Below, in pieces: positions 8,448 through 17,701 of a DNA stretch of 64,000 nucleotides. Positions within the stretch are counted from its first letter, which is position 1. The number at the start of each line of letters is the position of its first letter. The notes beneath the pieces were generated by a model, which did not search any database, was not told the DNA's origin, and saw only the letters and a program-made list of their open reading frames with translations. Source of the stretch: Streptosporangium sp. NBC_01495 (lineage in GTDB: Bacteria > Actinomycetota > Actinomycetes > Streptosporangiales > Streptosporangiaceae); contig NZ_CP109430.1 of the NCBI RefSeq assembly GCF_036250735.1, forward strand, positions 5,828,001 through 5,892,000, written 5' to 3'. The position numbers and the translations under genes were made by a program.

Positions 8448-8578
8448 GAGCAGCGATGAGGGATCAGAGGTGACCGGGAGCGACGGTGGCGCGGTCACCG
8501 GGACCGGCACGGAAGCGAGCGGAGCAGCGGTGCGGGATCAGAGGTGGCCGGGGGCGGCGGTGGCGCGGTCACCGAGGC
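8448..8578. repeat. 57-bp imperfect direct duplication spanning a stop codon
   Basis: Copy A (8448-8504) and copy B (8522-8578) begin GAGCAGCG and end GTGGCGCGGTCACCG plus a few bases, differing at about 7 of 57 positions. Copy B contains the last codons and stop (8538) of the MOSC gene, so the end of that gene has been copied into the adjacent intergenic space. Confidence 0.7.
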
Positions 8579-9308
8579 GGACGGTGCCGGGGCGGGTGAC
8601 CCGCATGATCACGCCGAACTTGTTCTCGTGCTTGCCGATCAGCCATTTCTGCAGGTCAGGCCAGCGCTCACGTCCCTCGGGGTCCCAGCTGGGCACGACG
8701 CACCTGATACAGGGTCCCGCATGGTCGCCCGTGACGGTGAGTTCGGCCTCGCCCGCGGTGACCGTGGTGCCGGGTGTCCAGCCCTCCTCGTCGAACGCGG
8801 GCATGTCGGTCGCCAGGTGCAGGTTGGGCCGGAACCTGAGCAGGTCCACCGGCCTGCCGAGCTCGTCGCCCAGGGCCGCCAGGGACGCCTCGAAGGTGAC
8901 CAGCACGGTCGGGCCCCGGTCCTGCTGCCCTTCGGCGGCGCGCAGGCTCAGCGGCCGGCCGAGCGACTCCGCCAGCGCGTCCGCCAGGCCGGGGGCGTCC
9001 CACCGCCACGTGGCGCCGTCGGGCCCGGTCAAGGTCGGCGCGTCGCCGTCTCCTCGGGGGCCGCTCCCGTGGGGCCCGCTCTCCGGGGAACCGGGGGAAC
9101 CGTAGGTGGCGCGCCAGTGCAACATCTCCGCCCGCCGCCGTACGGTCAGCACCGTGCCCGCGTGGTTCTCCCGTTCGTCGACGAGCGAGTAGGCCCGGTC
9201 GCCGGCCAGTCCCCGGTCGTCGAGACGCGCCTCCCGGAGCTCCTCGCCCCGCAGCGACTTCACCGGCCACCGAAGAATCCGATGAACAGTACCGAAATAT
9301 GACGTCAT
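8538..9308 (-). CDS. MOSC domain protein
   Basis: The 256-residue protein has an MOSC N-terminal beta-barrel region (residues 1-60, GTVHRILRWPVKSLRGEEL, RGLAGDRAYSLVD) and a MOSC domain with the conserved cysteine (GPCIRCVVPSWDPEGR near residue 210), as in the C-terminus of molybdenum cofactor sulfurase and YiiM/YcbX-like proteins. These carry sulfur or act with molybdoenzymes. A Gly/Pro-rich stretch near residues 70-90 is a low-complexity insert. It is divergent from endonuclease V, its ATG at 9308 lying only 26 bp from that gene's ATG. Confidence 0.88.
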   Translation of the reverse strand: MTSYFGTVHRILRWPVKSLRGEELREARLDDRGLAGDRAYSLVDERENHAGTVLTVRRRAEMLHWRATYGSPGSPESGPHGSGPRGDGDAPTLTGPDGATWRWDAPGLADALAESLGRPLSLRAAEGQQDRGPTVLVTFEASLAALGDELGRPVDLLRFRPNLHLATDMPAFDEEGWTPGTTVTAGEAELTVTGDHAGPCIRCVVPSWDPEGRERWPDLQKWLIGKHENKFGVIMRVTRPGTVRLGDRATAAPGHL

Positions 9309-9334
9309 ACTATAAAAGTAGCGATCATGGAGTC

Positions 9335-10039
9335 ATGAAGGTACAAATGCCGCGCACTGTCACGGAGGCCAAGGCCATCCAGGACGAGCTCAGGGCACTG
9401 CTCGACCTGACCGGTCCCGGACCCCGCCGGCCCGCGAGGATCGCGGGAGTGGACGTCGCCTACGACAGGGACCGGCTGGCGGCGGCGGTGGTCGTCCTGG
9501 ACGGGACGACGCTGGAGATCGTCGAAGAGGTCGCCGTGGCCGGGAGGGTGACCTTCGACTACGTTCCGGGGCTGCTCGCCTTCCGCGAGGTCCCCGCGCT
9601 CCTGGACGCCCTTGAGCGACTGTCCGCACCTCCCGACCTGGTCGTCTGCGACGGATACGGCCTGGCGCACCCGCGCCGCTTCGGCCTGGCCTGCCACCTC
9701 GGCGTGCTCACGGGACTGCCCACGATCGGGGTCGGCAAGACCGCCTTCGTCGGCACCTACCCCGAGCCCGCGCCCGAGCGGGGCTCGTGGACCGACCTGA
9801 CGCTGGACGGCGACGTCGTCGGCCGCGTGCTGCGCACCCGGGACGGGGTGAAACCCGTCTTCGTCTCCACCGGTCACCGCGTCGACCTCGACACCGCCTG
9901 CCACAACGTGCTGAACCTGACACCCCGCTACCGCCTCCCCGAAACCACCCGCGCCGCCGACCGCCTCTCGCGACGAACCCTGACCGAGAACTGTCGTACG
10001 GACCTGGTTGGATCCGCACAGCACGACAAGATGGGATAA
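9335..10039 (+). CDS. nfi: endonuclease V (deoxyinosine 3' endonuclease)
   Basis: The 234-residue protein carries the endonuclease V signatures GVDVAYDRDRLAAAVVVLD, FDYVPGLLAFREVPALLDAL, DLVVCDGYGLAHPRRFGLA and PTIGVGKTAFVG. The family cuts the second phosphodiester 3' to deoxyinosine in DNA. ATG 9335 is chosen; ATG 9347 with GAAGG 6 bp upstream is an equally good start, and an upstream ATG at 9299 lies inside the divergent gene's start. The stop is 2 bp before the GTG of the ankyrin gene, so the two are probably cotranscribed. Confidence 0.9.
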   Translation: MKVQMPRTVTEAKAIQDELRALLDLTGPGPRRPARIAGVDVAYDRDRLAAAVVVLDGTTLEIVEEVAVAGRVTFDYVPGLLAFREVPALLDALERLSAPPDLVVCDGYGLAHPRRFGLACHLGVLTGLPTIGVGKTAFVGTYPEPAPERGSWTDLTLDGDVVGRVLRTRDGVKPVFVSTGHRVDLDTACHNVLNLTPRYRLPETTRAADRLSRRTLTENCRTDLVGSAQHDKMG

Positions 10040-10041
10040 AA

Positions 10042-11007
10042 GTGGGCGAAGACGAGTGGGCCGAGAACGTCGACGCGTGGCGTGACACCAACCTGGCGCA
10101 GATCCGCCAGCGGCTGGCGAACGGGTTCGACCCCGGCCGGCGGCTGCCGTGGCTGCGCACGACCCCCATGCACCAGGCCGCCCAGGAGGGCGCCACCCAG
10201 GTGATCGAGCTGCTGCTGGCGTCGGGCGCGGAGGTCGACCCCGTCGACGCCGACGGCGCCACTCCGCTGTGGGAGGCCGTCCGCCACGGCTGGGACGACG
10301 CCGTGCGAGTCCTGCTCGCCGCGGGCGCCGACCCCTGGCGGCCGTGCATCGCGGGTCGCTCCCCCGGCGCCCAGGCCCTCTTCACCGAGATGGCCGGCCT
10401 GTTCGCCCACCTGCCCGGGGCCCCCAGCGTGAGCCCCAGGTTCCGTGAGCTTCAGGAGACCGTCGACGCGATGATGTTCTCGTACGAGGACTACAACGAG
10501 GAACTGTGCGTGGCCTTCGTCGGCGAGGTGCCGGAGGACGAGGTCATCCGGCGCCTGGGCGCCGCGCCGGAGTCGTGCCCGCCACTGGAGACCGGCGAGC
10601 TGCGGGGCGCGGAGCGGTCCTCCCCCGTGGAGGTCCTGCGCGTGGCCAGCCCGCCGGGGGGCGGGGTGGCGCTCTTTCAGTCCGGCGGCATCCTGCCGGT
10701 GCGCGACGGGGTCGGCCGGGCGGTCACCTCGGGCGGCGGGGTGCTGGCCGGGGCGTTCCCGTCCACCAGCCCGTCGGTCGACATCTGGCGGGACGGGTTT
10801 CCCGCGGGGCGGCCCTCGGTCCACGAGCAGCTCTCCGACGACAGCATGTTCGAGCTGTGGATGTGCCGCTTCGGCGACTGCGGCGCCCACCCCTCCACCG
10901 CCACCGAGCGGGCCCTGGGCCTGATGACCCTGCTGACCTCCACCTACATCACCGAGGAGTGGCTGTGGAGCGCTCCCATGAGGCTGGTCCCGGTCATGCT
11001 GCGGTGA
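10042..11007 (+). CDS. ankyrin-repeat protein coupled to endonuclease V
   Basis: A 321-residue protein from GTG 10042. Residues 35-100 form two recognisable ankyrin repeats (TPMHQAAQEGATQVIELLLA, ATPLWEAVRHGWDDAVRVLLA) and the remaining 200 residues show no family I recognise. Ankyrin repeats mediate protein binding. The gene starts 2 bp after the endonuclease V stop, suggesting translational coupling, but a functional link is unproven. Confidence 0.8.
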   Translation: MGEDEWAENVDAWRDTNLAQIRQRLANGFDPGRRLPWLRTTPMHQAAQEGATQVIELLLASGAEVDPVDADGATPLWEAVRHGWDDAVRVLLAAGADPWRPCIAGRSPGAQALFTEMAGLFAHLPGAPSVSPRFRELQETVDAMMFSYEDYNEELCVAFVGEVPEDEVIRRLGAAPESCPPLETGELRGAERSSPVEVLRVASPPGGGVALFQSGGILPVRDGVGRAVTSGGGVLAGAFPSTSPSVDIWRDGFPAGRPSVHEQLSDDSMFELWMCRFGDCGAHPSTATERALGLMTLLTSTYITEEWLWSAPMRLVPVMLR

Positions 11008-11043
11008 CGGGACCCGGGACCGGGACGGGTCCGGAATGGATCG

Positions 11044-11110
11044 ACTGTTCTTGTCCCGCTACGCGGGACAGTCCGCTTCACCCCCGGCTTGAAGGCCGGA
11101 GCACTACGGA
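11044..11110. repeat. hairpins resembling an IS200/IS605 element end
   Basis: A perfect 7-bp hairpin (GTCCCGC TAC GCGGGAC, 11053-11069) is followed by CCCCCGGCTTGAAGGCCGGAG (written here as the imperfect stem around TTGAAG). The second hairpin has the GCCTGAAGGC-like architecture seen at both ends of the TnpB element at 30-31.4 kb. It may be a remnant end, or simply the terminator of the ankyrin gene. Confidence 0.35.
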
Positions 11111-11134
11111 CGAAACCGGTAGAGTCGCACGACG

Positions 11135-11683
11135 ATGAGAAAGCACACGATCACCGCCCTGTGGGAAGAGGTCCCCGACGGCGCCGACGACCTCGTCCTG
11201 GTGCGTGGCGGGTTCCGGACCTATCTGTGCGTGTGCGGAAAACAGCTGGCCGACCGGACGGCGGCGGAGTCGCACGCGTCTGAGACCGACCAGTGCACCA
11301 CCTGCCTGGGCACCGCCGTCGAGGACATCGTGCCCGGCTTCTCCCAGAAGTGCACCTCCTGCGCCGGGACCGGCCGGCGCATGGCTCAGCTGACCTGGCA
11401 GCTCGCCCAGGTCGAGGCCGAGTCGGTGATCACCGTTGAGATCGTCCGCGGCCTGATCGCCGGTTTCGCCGAGCCGTTCCGGCTCTCCCAGGTCGCCGAC
11501 CTGGTCCGCGAGACCCTCCACCTCCCGGCGGGCCGCCTGCCGGTCGGCCCGCGCGTCCGCGACATCCTGCGCGGCCTGGAGGCGGAGGGCGAGCTCGTGC
11601 TGGTCTCCGCCCCCGACGAACTGCTCCGCGGCACCTCGGTCATGCTCTACCGCGACCCGTACTGGGAACACGCCACCGGCTGA
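11135..11683 (+). CDS. hypothetical protein with DnaJ-like zinc-finger cysteines
   Basis: I do not recognise this 182-residue protein as a named family. It has an N-terminal CVC pair (residues 29-31) and two CxxC(x)GxG-like knuckles, CTTCLGTA near residue 52 and CTSCAGTG near residue 71, like those of the DnaJ cysteine-rich region; together these could bind zinc. The C-terminal half is predicted helical then beta (LVRETLHLPAG, GTSVMLYRDPY). The ATG at 11135 is the only strong candidate start. It is flanked by short gaps and appears monocistronic. Confidence 0.65.
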   Translation: MRKHTITALWEEVPDGADDLVLVRGGFRTYLCVCGKQLADRTAAESHASETDQCTTCLGTAVEDIVPGFSQKCTSCAGTGRRMAQLTWQLAQVEAESVITVEIVRGLIAGFAEPFRLSQVADLVRETLHLPAGRLPVGPRVRDILRGLEAEGELVLVSAPDELLRGTSVMLYRDPYWEHATG

Positions 11684-11830
11684 GCGCCCGCCGGACAGGC
11701 CCGGAGGCCTCGTGATCCTCGAGCCGGTTCCCTGTCGCGCGGCCTCCCGTTGGAGACCGCGTCGGCCGGTCGGAACGTCACGTACCCCGAGCGCCGGACG
11801 GCCGGGGGCCGTCGGATCCGACGGCACCGT

Positions 11831-12319
11831 TCACAGGGCGGTGTAGCCGAAGAACGCCAGCAGGGGATGTTCCGCTCCGCTGCCGAAGCACGCGGCGAGC
11901 GCGTAGCCGATGGCGGCCTCCTCCGGGCTCGGCGGGGCGATCCATTCGGCCCTGACCTCGCCGTCGGCGAGGGTGGTGAACTCCCCGAGGCCGTGCTTGC
12001 CACGGAAAAGGCCACTGGACACCTCGGAGATGGGAACCAGGGTGTAGGTGCTTCCCGCGTGGTCCACCTCGGCCCGGTAGGAGTGGCGCGTGACACGGCC
12101 CGGCGCGGGACGCAGCGGAATCTCGGTGCCGTCGAGGTTCATGGTCAGGTGCTCGGGCCCCCGGGTGCCGATGGGAATGTGCGGCTGCGCGACGGCTTCG
12201 GCCGATCGGCGCACGACGACCGCGGGAATCGCGTCACCCTCGACCCTCATGGTGCCGCCGTCCCGATCCAGCGTGAGCGTCAGCTCTCCCACGGTCGCGT
12301 CAGTGATCTGTACTTCCAT
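11831..12319 (-). CDS. hypothetical protein, 162 residues
   Basis: The protein starts MEVQITDATVGELTLTLDRD at ATG 12319; an in-frame GTG at 12346 gives a 9-residue extension. It is beta-rich in the first two thirds (strands such as TMRVEGDAIPAVVV, TYTLVPISEVSSGLF) and ends in a helix-like AAIGYALAACFGSGAEHPLLAF. No signal peptide or catalytic motif is visible and I do not recognise the family. It stands alone. Confidence 0.6.
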   Translation of the reverse strand: MEVQITDATVGELTLTLDRDGGTMRVEGDAIPAVVVRRSAEAVAQPHIPIGTRGPEHLTMNLDGTEIPLRPAPGRVTRHSYRAEVDHAGSTYTLVPISEVSSGLFRGKHGLGEFTTLADGEVRAEWIAPPSPEEAAIGYALAACFGSGAEHPLLAFFGYTAL

Positions 12320-12801
12320 GGCTGCAAGTATGCGAGCCCTCTCCACGCCTTGCCACGGAACAGGGCGAAGATCCTCGCCCTGCTCGCCCGGGGAACCGCC
12401 CGGCGGTCAGGAGCCGTAGGCGGAGAGATAGGTGACCATCGAGAAGTGGCCGACCTGGGTGGTGCCCTTGTGGCAAATGACGTACCGGATGTTCAAGGCT
12501 CTTGATAACCCGCGGCCGGGCTCTTGAGAAGACCCAATCTCGCGAGGCTTCCCGACTCCGGTAATTCTCCCGAGTCGCGGAACGGCGGGCGCGATCCCGC
12601 CCGCCCCGAGAACGCTCCCGCGCAGGTGAGCGCACTACCGGAGGGTCCACGCCGGTACGCGCAGCAGCCCATATCACGACGTTATGGAATTTTGTGAGGT
12701 ATTCCTCCGCCCCTCTCGGTGTCAACTTTAGGTGGCCCGGACTCTTAGGGCTCCTTGCATCCCTCCTACCCCCCCAGGGACATCGAGAGGAGTCACCCCG
12801 C
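12320..12801. other. gene-poor interval upstream of M4 protease
   Basis: No convincing gene is seen. A short minus-strand frame near 12410-12500 ends NIRYVICHKGTTQVG and then HFSMVTYLSAYGS before a stop, but it has no clear start or homology. The right half presumably carries the promoter and leader of the protease; GAGAGGAG at 12784-12791 is its ribosome-binding site. Confidence 0.5.
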
Positions 12802-14409
12802 GTGAATCCGAAGGTCAAGCTTGGCGCCGTGGCCGTACTGGCCGTCGCCGCCATGATCACCCCCACGGCGGTGAACGCCGCCACCCCGGCGGACAACGCC
12901 GCAGCCCGCACCGCGTCAGCCGAGCCGCCGGTGTTCGCACCGCCGGACGCGGAATCGCGCAACCGTGCGGTCGCCACCGCCAACACGACCCTCGCCGCCA
13001 GGTCCGAAGCCGTCCTCAAGGGACGGAACGAGAAGTTCACCCTGGCCAGGAACATCGCCGGTGCCTACGGCCTGCAGTACCTGACCTACGCGCGCACCTA
13101 CCGTGGGCTGCCTGTCTACGGCGGTGACGTGGTCGTCTCCACCGACAGGGCCGGAGAGCTCGTCGGGACCGTGAGCTCGGGCCAGCAGGCCAGGATCACG
13201 ATCGACGTCGCGAGCAAGGTGGACGCCGCCACCGCGGCCGCCACCGCCCGCGCGCAGTTGCCCGTCGTGGAGACCGTGGCCACGCCCAAGCTGGTCGTGC
13301 ACGCGACCACCACCACGCCCAAGCTGGCCTGGGAGGTGGTCGTCAACGGCGCCACCGCCGAGGCCCCGAGCGTCCTGCACGTCTTCGTGGACGCCCTCGA
13401 CGGATCGATCGTCGACTCCTACGACGACGTGCACGCCGGAACCGGCAACAGCCACTACAACGGCAACCCGGTGACCATCCAGACCTCGGGTTCGGGCAGC
13501 TCGTACTCGATGACCGACACCACCCGCCCCGGCCTGCGCTGCGGCGGCCAGAACGGCACCGCCTACACCGGGACCGACGACTCCTGGGGTAACGGCTCGG
13601 GCACCAACCTGGAGACCGCCTGCGTCGACGTGCTGTACGCGGCCCAGACGGAATGGAACATGCTCAGCGGCTGGCTGGGCCGCAACGGGTTCAACGGCTC
13701 CGGCGGCGCCTTCCCCGCCCGGGTCGGCCTGACCGCTGTCAACGCCTACTGGAACGGCAGCTACACCAGCTTCGGGCGCAACAGCGCGAACACCAAGCAG
13801 GTCACCCCGATGGACGTGGTCGGCCACGAGTACGGCCACGCCATCTTCCAGACCTCCGGCAGCGGCGGCGGAGGCAGCGGCAACGAGTCCGGCGGCCTGA
13901 ACGAGTCGACCGGCGACATCTTCGGCGCGCTGACCGAGCACTACGCCAACCAGCCCGCCGCCCTCGACCCGCCGGACTACCTGGTGGGCGAGGAGGTCAA
14001 CCTGACCGGCGCGGGCGAGATCCGCAACATGTACAACCCCTCGGCCAAGGGACACCCGAACTGCTACAGCTCGTCCATCCCCTCCACCCCGGTGCACGCG
14101 GCGGCCGGGCCGCAGAACCACTGGTTCTACCTGCTCTCCGAGGGCACCAACCCGGTGGGCAAGCCGGCCAGCTCCGTCTGCTCGGGCCCGACGAGCCTGA
14201 CCGGTATCGGCATCCAGAAGGCCGGCCGCATCTACATGGCCGGGCTGAACACCAAGACCGCCCCGTGGACGCACGCGAAGGCGCGGAGGGCCACCGTGGC
14301 CGCCGCCAAGTCACTCTTCCCGAGCGGCTGCGTCGAGGTCAACGCGGTCAAGGCCGCCTGGAGCGCGGTGAACGTCCCGGCCACGAGCGGCGAGGTGTCG
14401 TGCCCGTGA
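12802..14409 (+). CDS. secreted M4-family (thermolysin-like) metalloprotease
   Basis: The 535-residue precursor starts at GTG 12802 with a signal peptide (KVKLGAVAVLAVAAMITPTAVNA, cleavage after NAA). A FTP-like propeptide follows (about residues 60-200, LTYARTYRGLPVYGGDVVVS), then the peptidase domain. The zinc motif HEYGH is at residues 342-346, the third ligand glutamate in GGLNESTGDIFG near residue 368, and the late catalytic histidine in HAAAGPQNHWFYLL. Paired cysteines suit an extracellular enzyme. The protein is a neutral endopeptidase acting outside the cell. GAGAGGAG upstream supports the start, and a 14-bp terminator hairpin follows at 14483. Confidence 0.93.
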   Translation: MNPKVKLGAVAVLAVAAMITPTAVNAATPADNAAARTASAEPPVFAPPDAESRNRAVATANTTLAARSEAVLKGRNEKFTLARNIAGAYGLQYLTYARTYRGLPVYGGDVVVSTDRAGELVGTVSSGQQARITIDVASKVDAATAAATARAQLPVVETVATPKLVVHATTTTPKLAWEVVVNGATAEAPSVLHVFVDALDGSIVDSYDDVHAGTGNSHYNGNPVTIQTSGSGSSYSMTDTTRPGLRCGGQNGTAYTGTDDSWGNGSGTNLETACVDVLYAAQTEWNMLSGWLGRNGFNGSGGAFPARVGLTAVNAYWNGSYTSFGRNSANTKQVTPMDVVGHEYGHAIFQTSGSGGGGSGNESGGLNESTGDIFGALTEHYANQPAALDPPDYLVGEEVNLTGAGEIRNMYNPSAKGHPNCYSSSIPSTPVHAAAGPQNHWFYLLSEGTNPVGKPASSVCSGPTSLTGIGIQKAGRIYMAGLNTKTAPWTHAKARRATVAAAKSLFPSGCVEVNAVKAAWSAVNVPATSGEVSCP

Positions 14410-14482
14410 CGCAGGGCGGTCCCCCGCACCGACGGTGATCGCACCGTCCGGGGGGATTCACCGGCCATACCCGGACGGACCG

Positions 14483-14516
14483 GTGCGGCGGGCGGCGATG
14501 GGGCCGCCCGCCGCAC
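14483..14516 (+). terminator. strong hairpin terminator of M4 protease gene
   Basis: A perfect 14-bp stem (GTGCGGCGGGCGGC / GCCGCCCGCCGCAC) with a 6-nt loop lies 75 bp after the protease stop. Confidence 0.75.
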
Positions 14517-14716
14517 TTCCGTACGTGGCACGTGGCAAGCCCGACCCCTGGCCCTCGCGGGCGCGTCTCCGAGGGCCGGATTGCGAATTGAGAAGTCGGA
14601 AAAGGGTACGTATGCGCTGCTGAAAGGTGGAGAGCTCAACCGGAGACGGGGAACGAGGCGGTCATGACGATCCTCAGCCGGCCAGGGGCCGGGGCACCGC
14701 TCCCCCACGCGGCCGG

Positions 14717-16168
14717 ATGAGCACCGGACCGGACAGGGTGACGTCCTCCTGTGACCACGGGGGAGCGGATCCGCGCCGCTGGAAGGCGCTGACCGTCTGC
14801 CTCGTCGCCGGTTTCATGACCCTGCTGGACGTCAGCATCGTCAACGTGGCGCTGCCCTCCATACGCACCGGGCTGGACGCCCCGCAGAGCGCCCTGCAGT
14901 GGGTGGTCTCCGGGTACGCGCTCACCTTCGGGCTGGTACTGGTCCCCGCCGGGCGGTTCGGCGACATGCACGGCCGGCGCGACGCGTTCGTCTTCGGCGT
15001 CGTACTGTTCACCGTGGCCAGCGCGGCGGCCGGAATCGCCCAGAACCCGACCCTGCTGGTCGTCGCGAGACTCGTGCAGGGAGTGGCCGGCGGAGTGATC
15101 AACCCGCAGGTCAGCGGGCTGATCCAGCAGCTCTTCCGGGGAGCGGAGCGAGGCAGGGCGTTCGGGATGCTGGGCACCGTCATCGGCGTCTCGACCGCGA
15201 TCGGCCCGTTGCTCGGCGGGATGCTCATCAACCTCGGCGGCGACACCGACGGGTGGCGCCTCGTCTTCTACGTCAACGTGCCGATCGGCATCCTGGCCGT
15301 GGTCCTGGCGTACCGCTACATCCGGCCCCCGGTGAGCGGGGCGCGCCCCCGGGAGAACATGGACCCCGTGGGCGTGCTGCTGCTCGCCACCGGTGTCGTC
15401 CTGGTGCTCCTGCCGCTCGTCGAGGGGCAGGAGTGGGAGGCCTCGGCGAAGTGGCCGACTCTGCTCGCCGGACTCGCCGTACTAGCCGCCTTCACGGCCT
15501 GGGAGCGCCGGTACGGGCGGCACCACCAGCCGGTCGTCGACCTGTCCCTGTTCCGCAGGCGCTCGTACGCGCTCGGCGCCCTGCTCGGGGCGCTCTACTT
15601 CGCGGGCTTCACCGCGATCTTCTTCATCCTCACCCTGTACCTGCAGAACGGCCTGGGCTACTCGGCCCTGGAGGCGGGGCTGGCGACCACGCCGTTCGCG
15701 GCGGGGTCGGCGGTGACCGCCCTGTTCGGCGGCAGGATCGTCACCCGGCTGGGCCGCCCGCTGGTGGTCGCCGGGCTGGTGCTGGTCGCGGTCTCCCTGG
15801 CCGTCACCGCGCTCGCCGTGGAACTGGTCCCCGGCACGCACGTGGCCTGGGCCACCGCGGTGCCGCTGCTCCTCGCCGGCCTGGGCAGCGGCCTGGTGAT
15901 CTCCCCGAACCAGACGCTGACCCTGTCCGAGGTGCCGGTCCCCAGGGCGGGCGCCGCCGGGGGCGTGCTCCAGACGGGACAGCGCATCGGCGCCGCCGTC
16001 GGCATCGCGGCGATCGGCTCGGTGTTCTTCTCCGAGGTCGCCTCCTCGCACGGCGACTACGCGACGGCCTTCCGGCACTCGCTGCTGGTCACCATCGCCT
16101 TCGTGCTGGTCGCGCTGGTCGTGGCCGTCACCGACGTGATCACCTCCCGCCGAACCACCCGGCCCTGA
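14717..16168 (+). CDS. MFS exporter, DHA2 (14-TM)
   Basis: A 483-residue membrane protein beginning MSTGPDRVTSSCDHGGADP, with DVSIVNVALPSIRTGL in TM1, motif A GDMHGRRDAFVFG after TM2 and motif C IGVSTAIGPLLGGMLINL in TM5. These are hallmarks of the EmrB/QacA drug-efflux family. The ATG at 14717 fits; a longer frame to 14627 reads without homology. It appears monocistronic, with the XRE gene convergent on the other side. Substrate unknown. Confidence 0.88.
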   Translation: MSTGPDRVTSSCDHGGADPRRWKALTVCLVAGFMTLLDVSIVNVALPSIRTGLDAPQSALQWVVSGYALTFGLVLVPAGRFGDMHGRRDAFVFGVVLFTVASAAAGIAQNPTLLVVARLVQGVAGGVINPQVSGLIQQLFRGAERGRAFGMLGTVIGVSTAIGPLLGGMLINLGGDTDGWRLVFYVNVPIGILAVVLAYRYIRPPVSGARPRENMDPVGVLLLATGVVLVLLPLVEGQEWEASAKWPTLLAGLAVLAAFTAWERRYGRHHQPVVDLSLFRRRSYALGALLGALYFAGFTAIFFILTLYLQNGLGYSALEAGLATTPFAAGSAVTALFGGRIVTRLGRPLVVAGLVLVAVSLAVTALAVELVPGTHVAWATAVPLLLAGLGSGLVISPNQTLTLSEVPVPRAGAAGGVLQTGQRIGAAVGIAAIGSVFFSEVASSHGDYATAFRHSLLVTIAFVLVALVVAVTDVITSRRTTRP

Positions 16169-16321
16169 TCGGCACCTGGTGGACGGTGGCCACCCCGGGC
16201 TTGATCAGCTCTCCGACGGTGGTCATCGGCAAAAAAGACTCTCGCGAACTTCACCCCATCCGCCTGGCTCACCGTCGTCACACTCCCGGACGGTTCGCCG
16301 CCCATGAAAGATCGCACCTGG

Positions 16322-17701
16322 TCAGGCGGCCAGCTCACTGTTCAGGTGATCGCGGAACTCGCGAACCATCACGCTGTCCTCGTACGGCTCAAGCTGTCCG
16401 GCGAACTGGCGGGCAAGCTCCACCGTGCGGGCGGAAGTCAGCGTTTTGGTCGCCGGGATCGCGGCTCGGGCGGAATCGAGAGCCTGCTCCAGCTCCCCCA
16501 TACCGAGGTAGGCCTCGGCGGCATGCATCTGGTTGAACTGGGCGGAGCGAGGAAGGCGCGCGCTGAACTCGGCCACGACCTCTTCCGCACAGGCCGCTGC
16601 TCGCTGATGGTCACCCAGCAGACTCCAACAGCGCCCCGCCTGGGCCTTCAACTCCACCGCCTCAAACCTGTCGACCCACGTCGGATCGCGATCGGTGATT
16701 CCTTGAGCATGAGCGCGCTCGGCCTCGACAAGCAGGCGCTCGATCTGCCCGGCGCTGTGCCGATCCTGGGTCTCGGCCGGTCTGGCCTGCACGGCCATTG
16801 CCCTGGCCTCCCCGGCCAGCACCAACGCCATGACTCGCGGAGGTGCCTGCGCCCGGCGGGCCGTGTCGACGGCGGCTCGGGCCAGCCACACGGCCCAGGC
16901 CCCCTGCTCCAGGTGAATGGCCTGGCGGGTCAGCGTCGCCAGCACCCAGGCGCCGGTCAGCGGGTCGTCACCGCTCTTGGCCAGCCGCAGCGCCTGCCCG
17001 AAGTGCTGCTGTGCCTGGCCGTGCCGGTTCAAATCGAAGGCCGTCCAGCCCGCCAGCCAGGTCATCCCGGCCGCCGCCGTCATCAGCTCGGAGCCAACCC
17101 GGTCGTCGTAGCGGCCCCGCAGCAACGGCGTCACACTCTCGTTCAGGTATTTGACCACCACCGGGCGCACCAGCCCGGCCCCGAACCGCTGGTCTATCTG
17201 GCCGAACGCCTTCTGTGCCTCGACGATCCGCGCCACGTCGGCGAGACCCACCACACGCCCCGCACCCTCCTGCTGGGCGGCCGACGCGATCGGAGTGCCG
17301 TAGTTCCAGGAGACCAGCCACTCCCCCAGGGCTCCGGGCACGAACGGCAGCGAGGCCAGCAGGTGACGCCGGGACGGATCCATCTCCAACCTCCACAGAA
17401 GCGCGGCCGACCTCACGGTAGCCGCCGGTGAGCCGTCGCCACAGCCCGCGATCGGCCACGATGATGTCTCCCCGTAGGACCAGCCGTCTATCCACCGCTC
17501 GACCTCGACCGCCTCGACCTCGAACACGGCGGCGATCCGCGGCCGGTAGCAGGCACGCACCCCCTGCTCGCCGCGCTCCCACCGCGCCCAGGTCGTCGGC
17601 GTCACCCCGAGAGCCTCCGCCGCCGCCTCCTGGCTCATCCCCCGCCGCACCCGCGCCCTCACCAGCTCAGGACGCTCCTTACGACTCCGTGACCCACCCA
17701 T
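16322..17701 (-). CDS. XRE-family regulator with long TPR-like C-terminal domain
   Basis: The 459-residue protein carries an HTH at residues 12-42 (LVRARVRRGMSQEAAAEALG, TTWARWERGEQ), followed by a long alpha-helical region that resembles TPR sensory domains (e.g. LKAQAGRCWSLLGDHQRAAA, AAEAYLGMGELEQALDSA). This is a common actinobacterial architecture in which peptide or metabolite binding to the helical part controls DNA binding. It is divergent from the small HATPase gene at 17911, a pairing of HTH regulator and anti-sigma-type ATPase frequent in actinomycetes. Confidence 0.85.
   Translation of the reverse strand: MGGSRSRKERPELVRARVRRGMSQEAAAEALGVTPTTWARWERGEQGVRACYRPRIAAVFEVEAVEVERWIDGWSYGETSSWPIAGCGDGSPAATVRSAALLWRLEMDPSRRHLLASLPFVPGALGEWLVSWNYGTPIASAAQQEGAGRVVGLADVARIVEAQKAFGQIDQRFGAGLVRPVVVKYLNESVTPLLRGRYDDRVGSELMTAAAGMTWLAGWTAFDLNRHGQAQQHFGQALRLAKSGDDPLTGAWVLATLTRQAIHLEQGAWAVWLARAAVDTARRAQAPPRVMALVLAGEARAMAVQARPAETQDRHSAGQIERLLVEAERAHAQGITDRDPTWVDRFEAVELKAQAGRCWSLLGDHQRAAACAEEVVAEFSARLPRSAQFNQMHAAEAYLGMGELEQALDSARAAIPATKTLTSARTVELARQFAGQLEPYEDSVMVREFRDHLNSELAA

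Noticed and set aside
9299-9308. ATGACGTCAT palindrome at the divergent MOSC/endonuclease V starts
   Set aside because: It coincides with the MOSC start codon; ten bases are too few to claim an operator.
12405-12500. Short minus-strand frame ending VTYLSAYGS
   Set aside because: No start codon with a ribosome-binding site and no homology I can name; kept only as a note on the interval.
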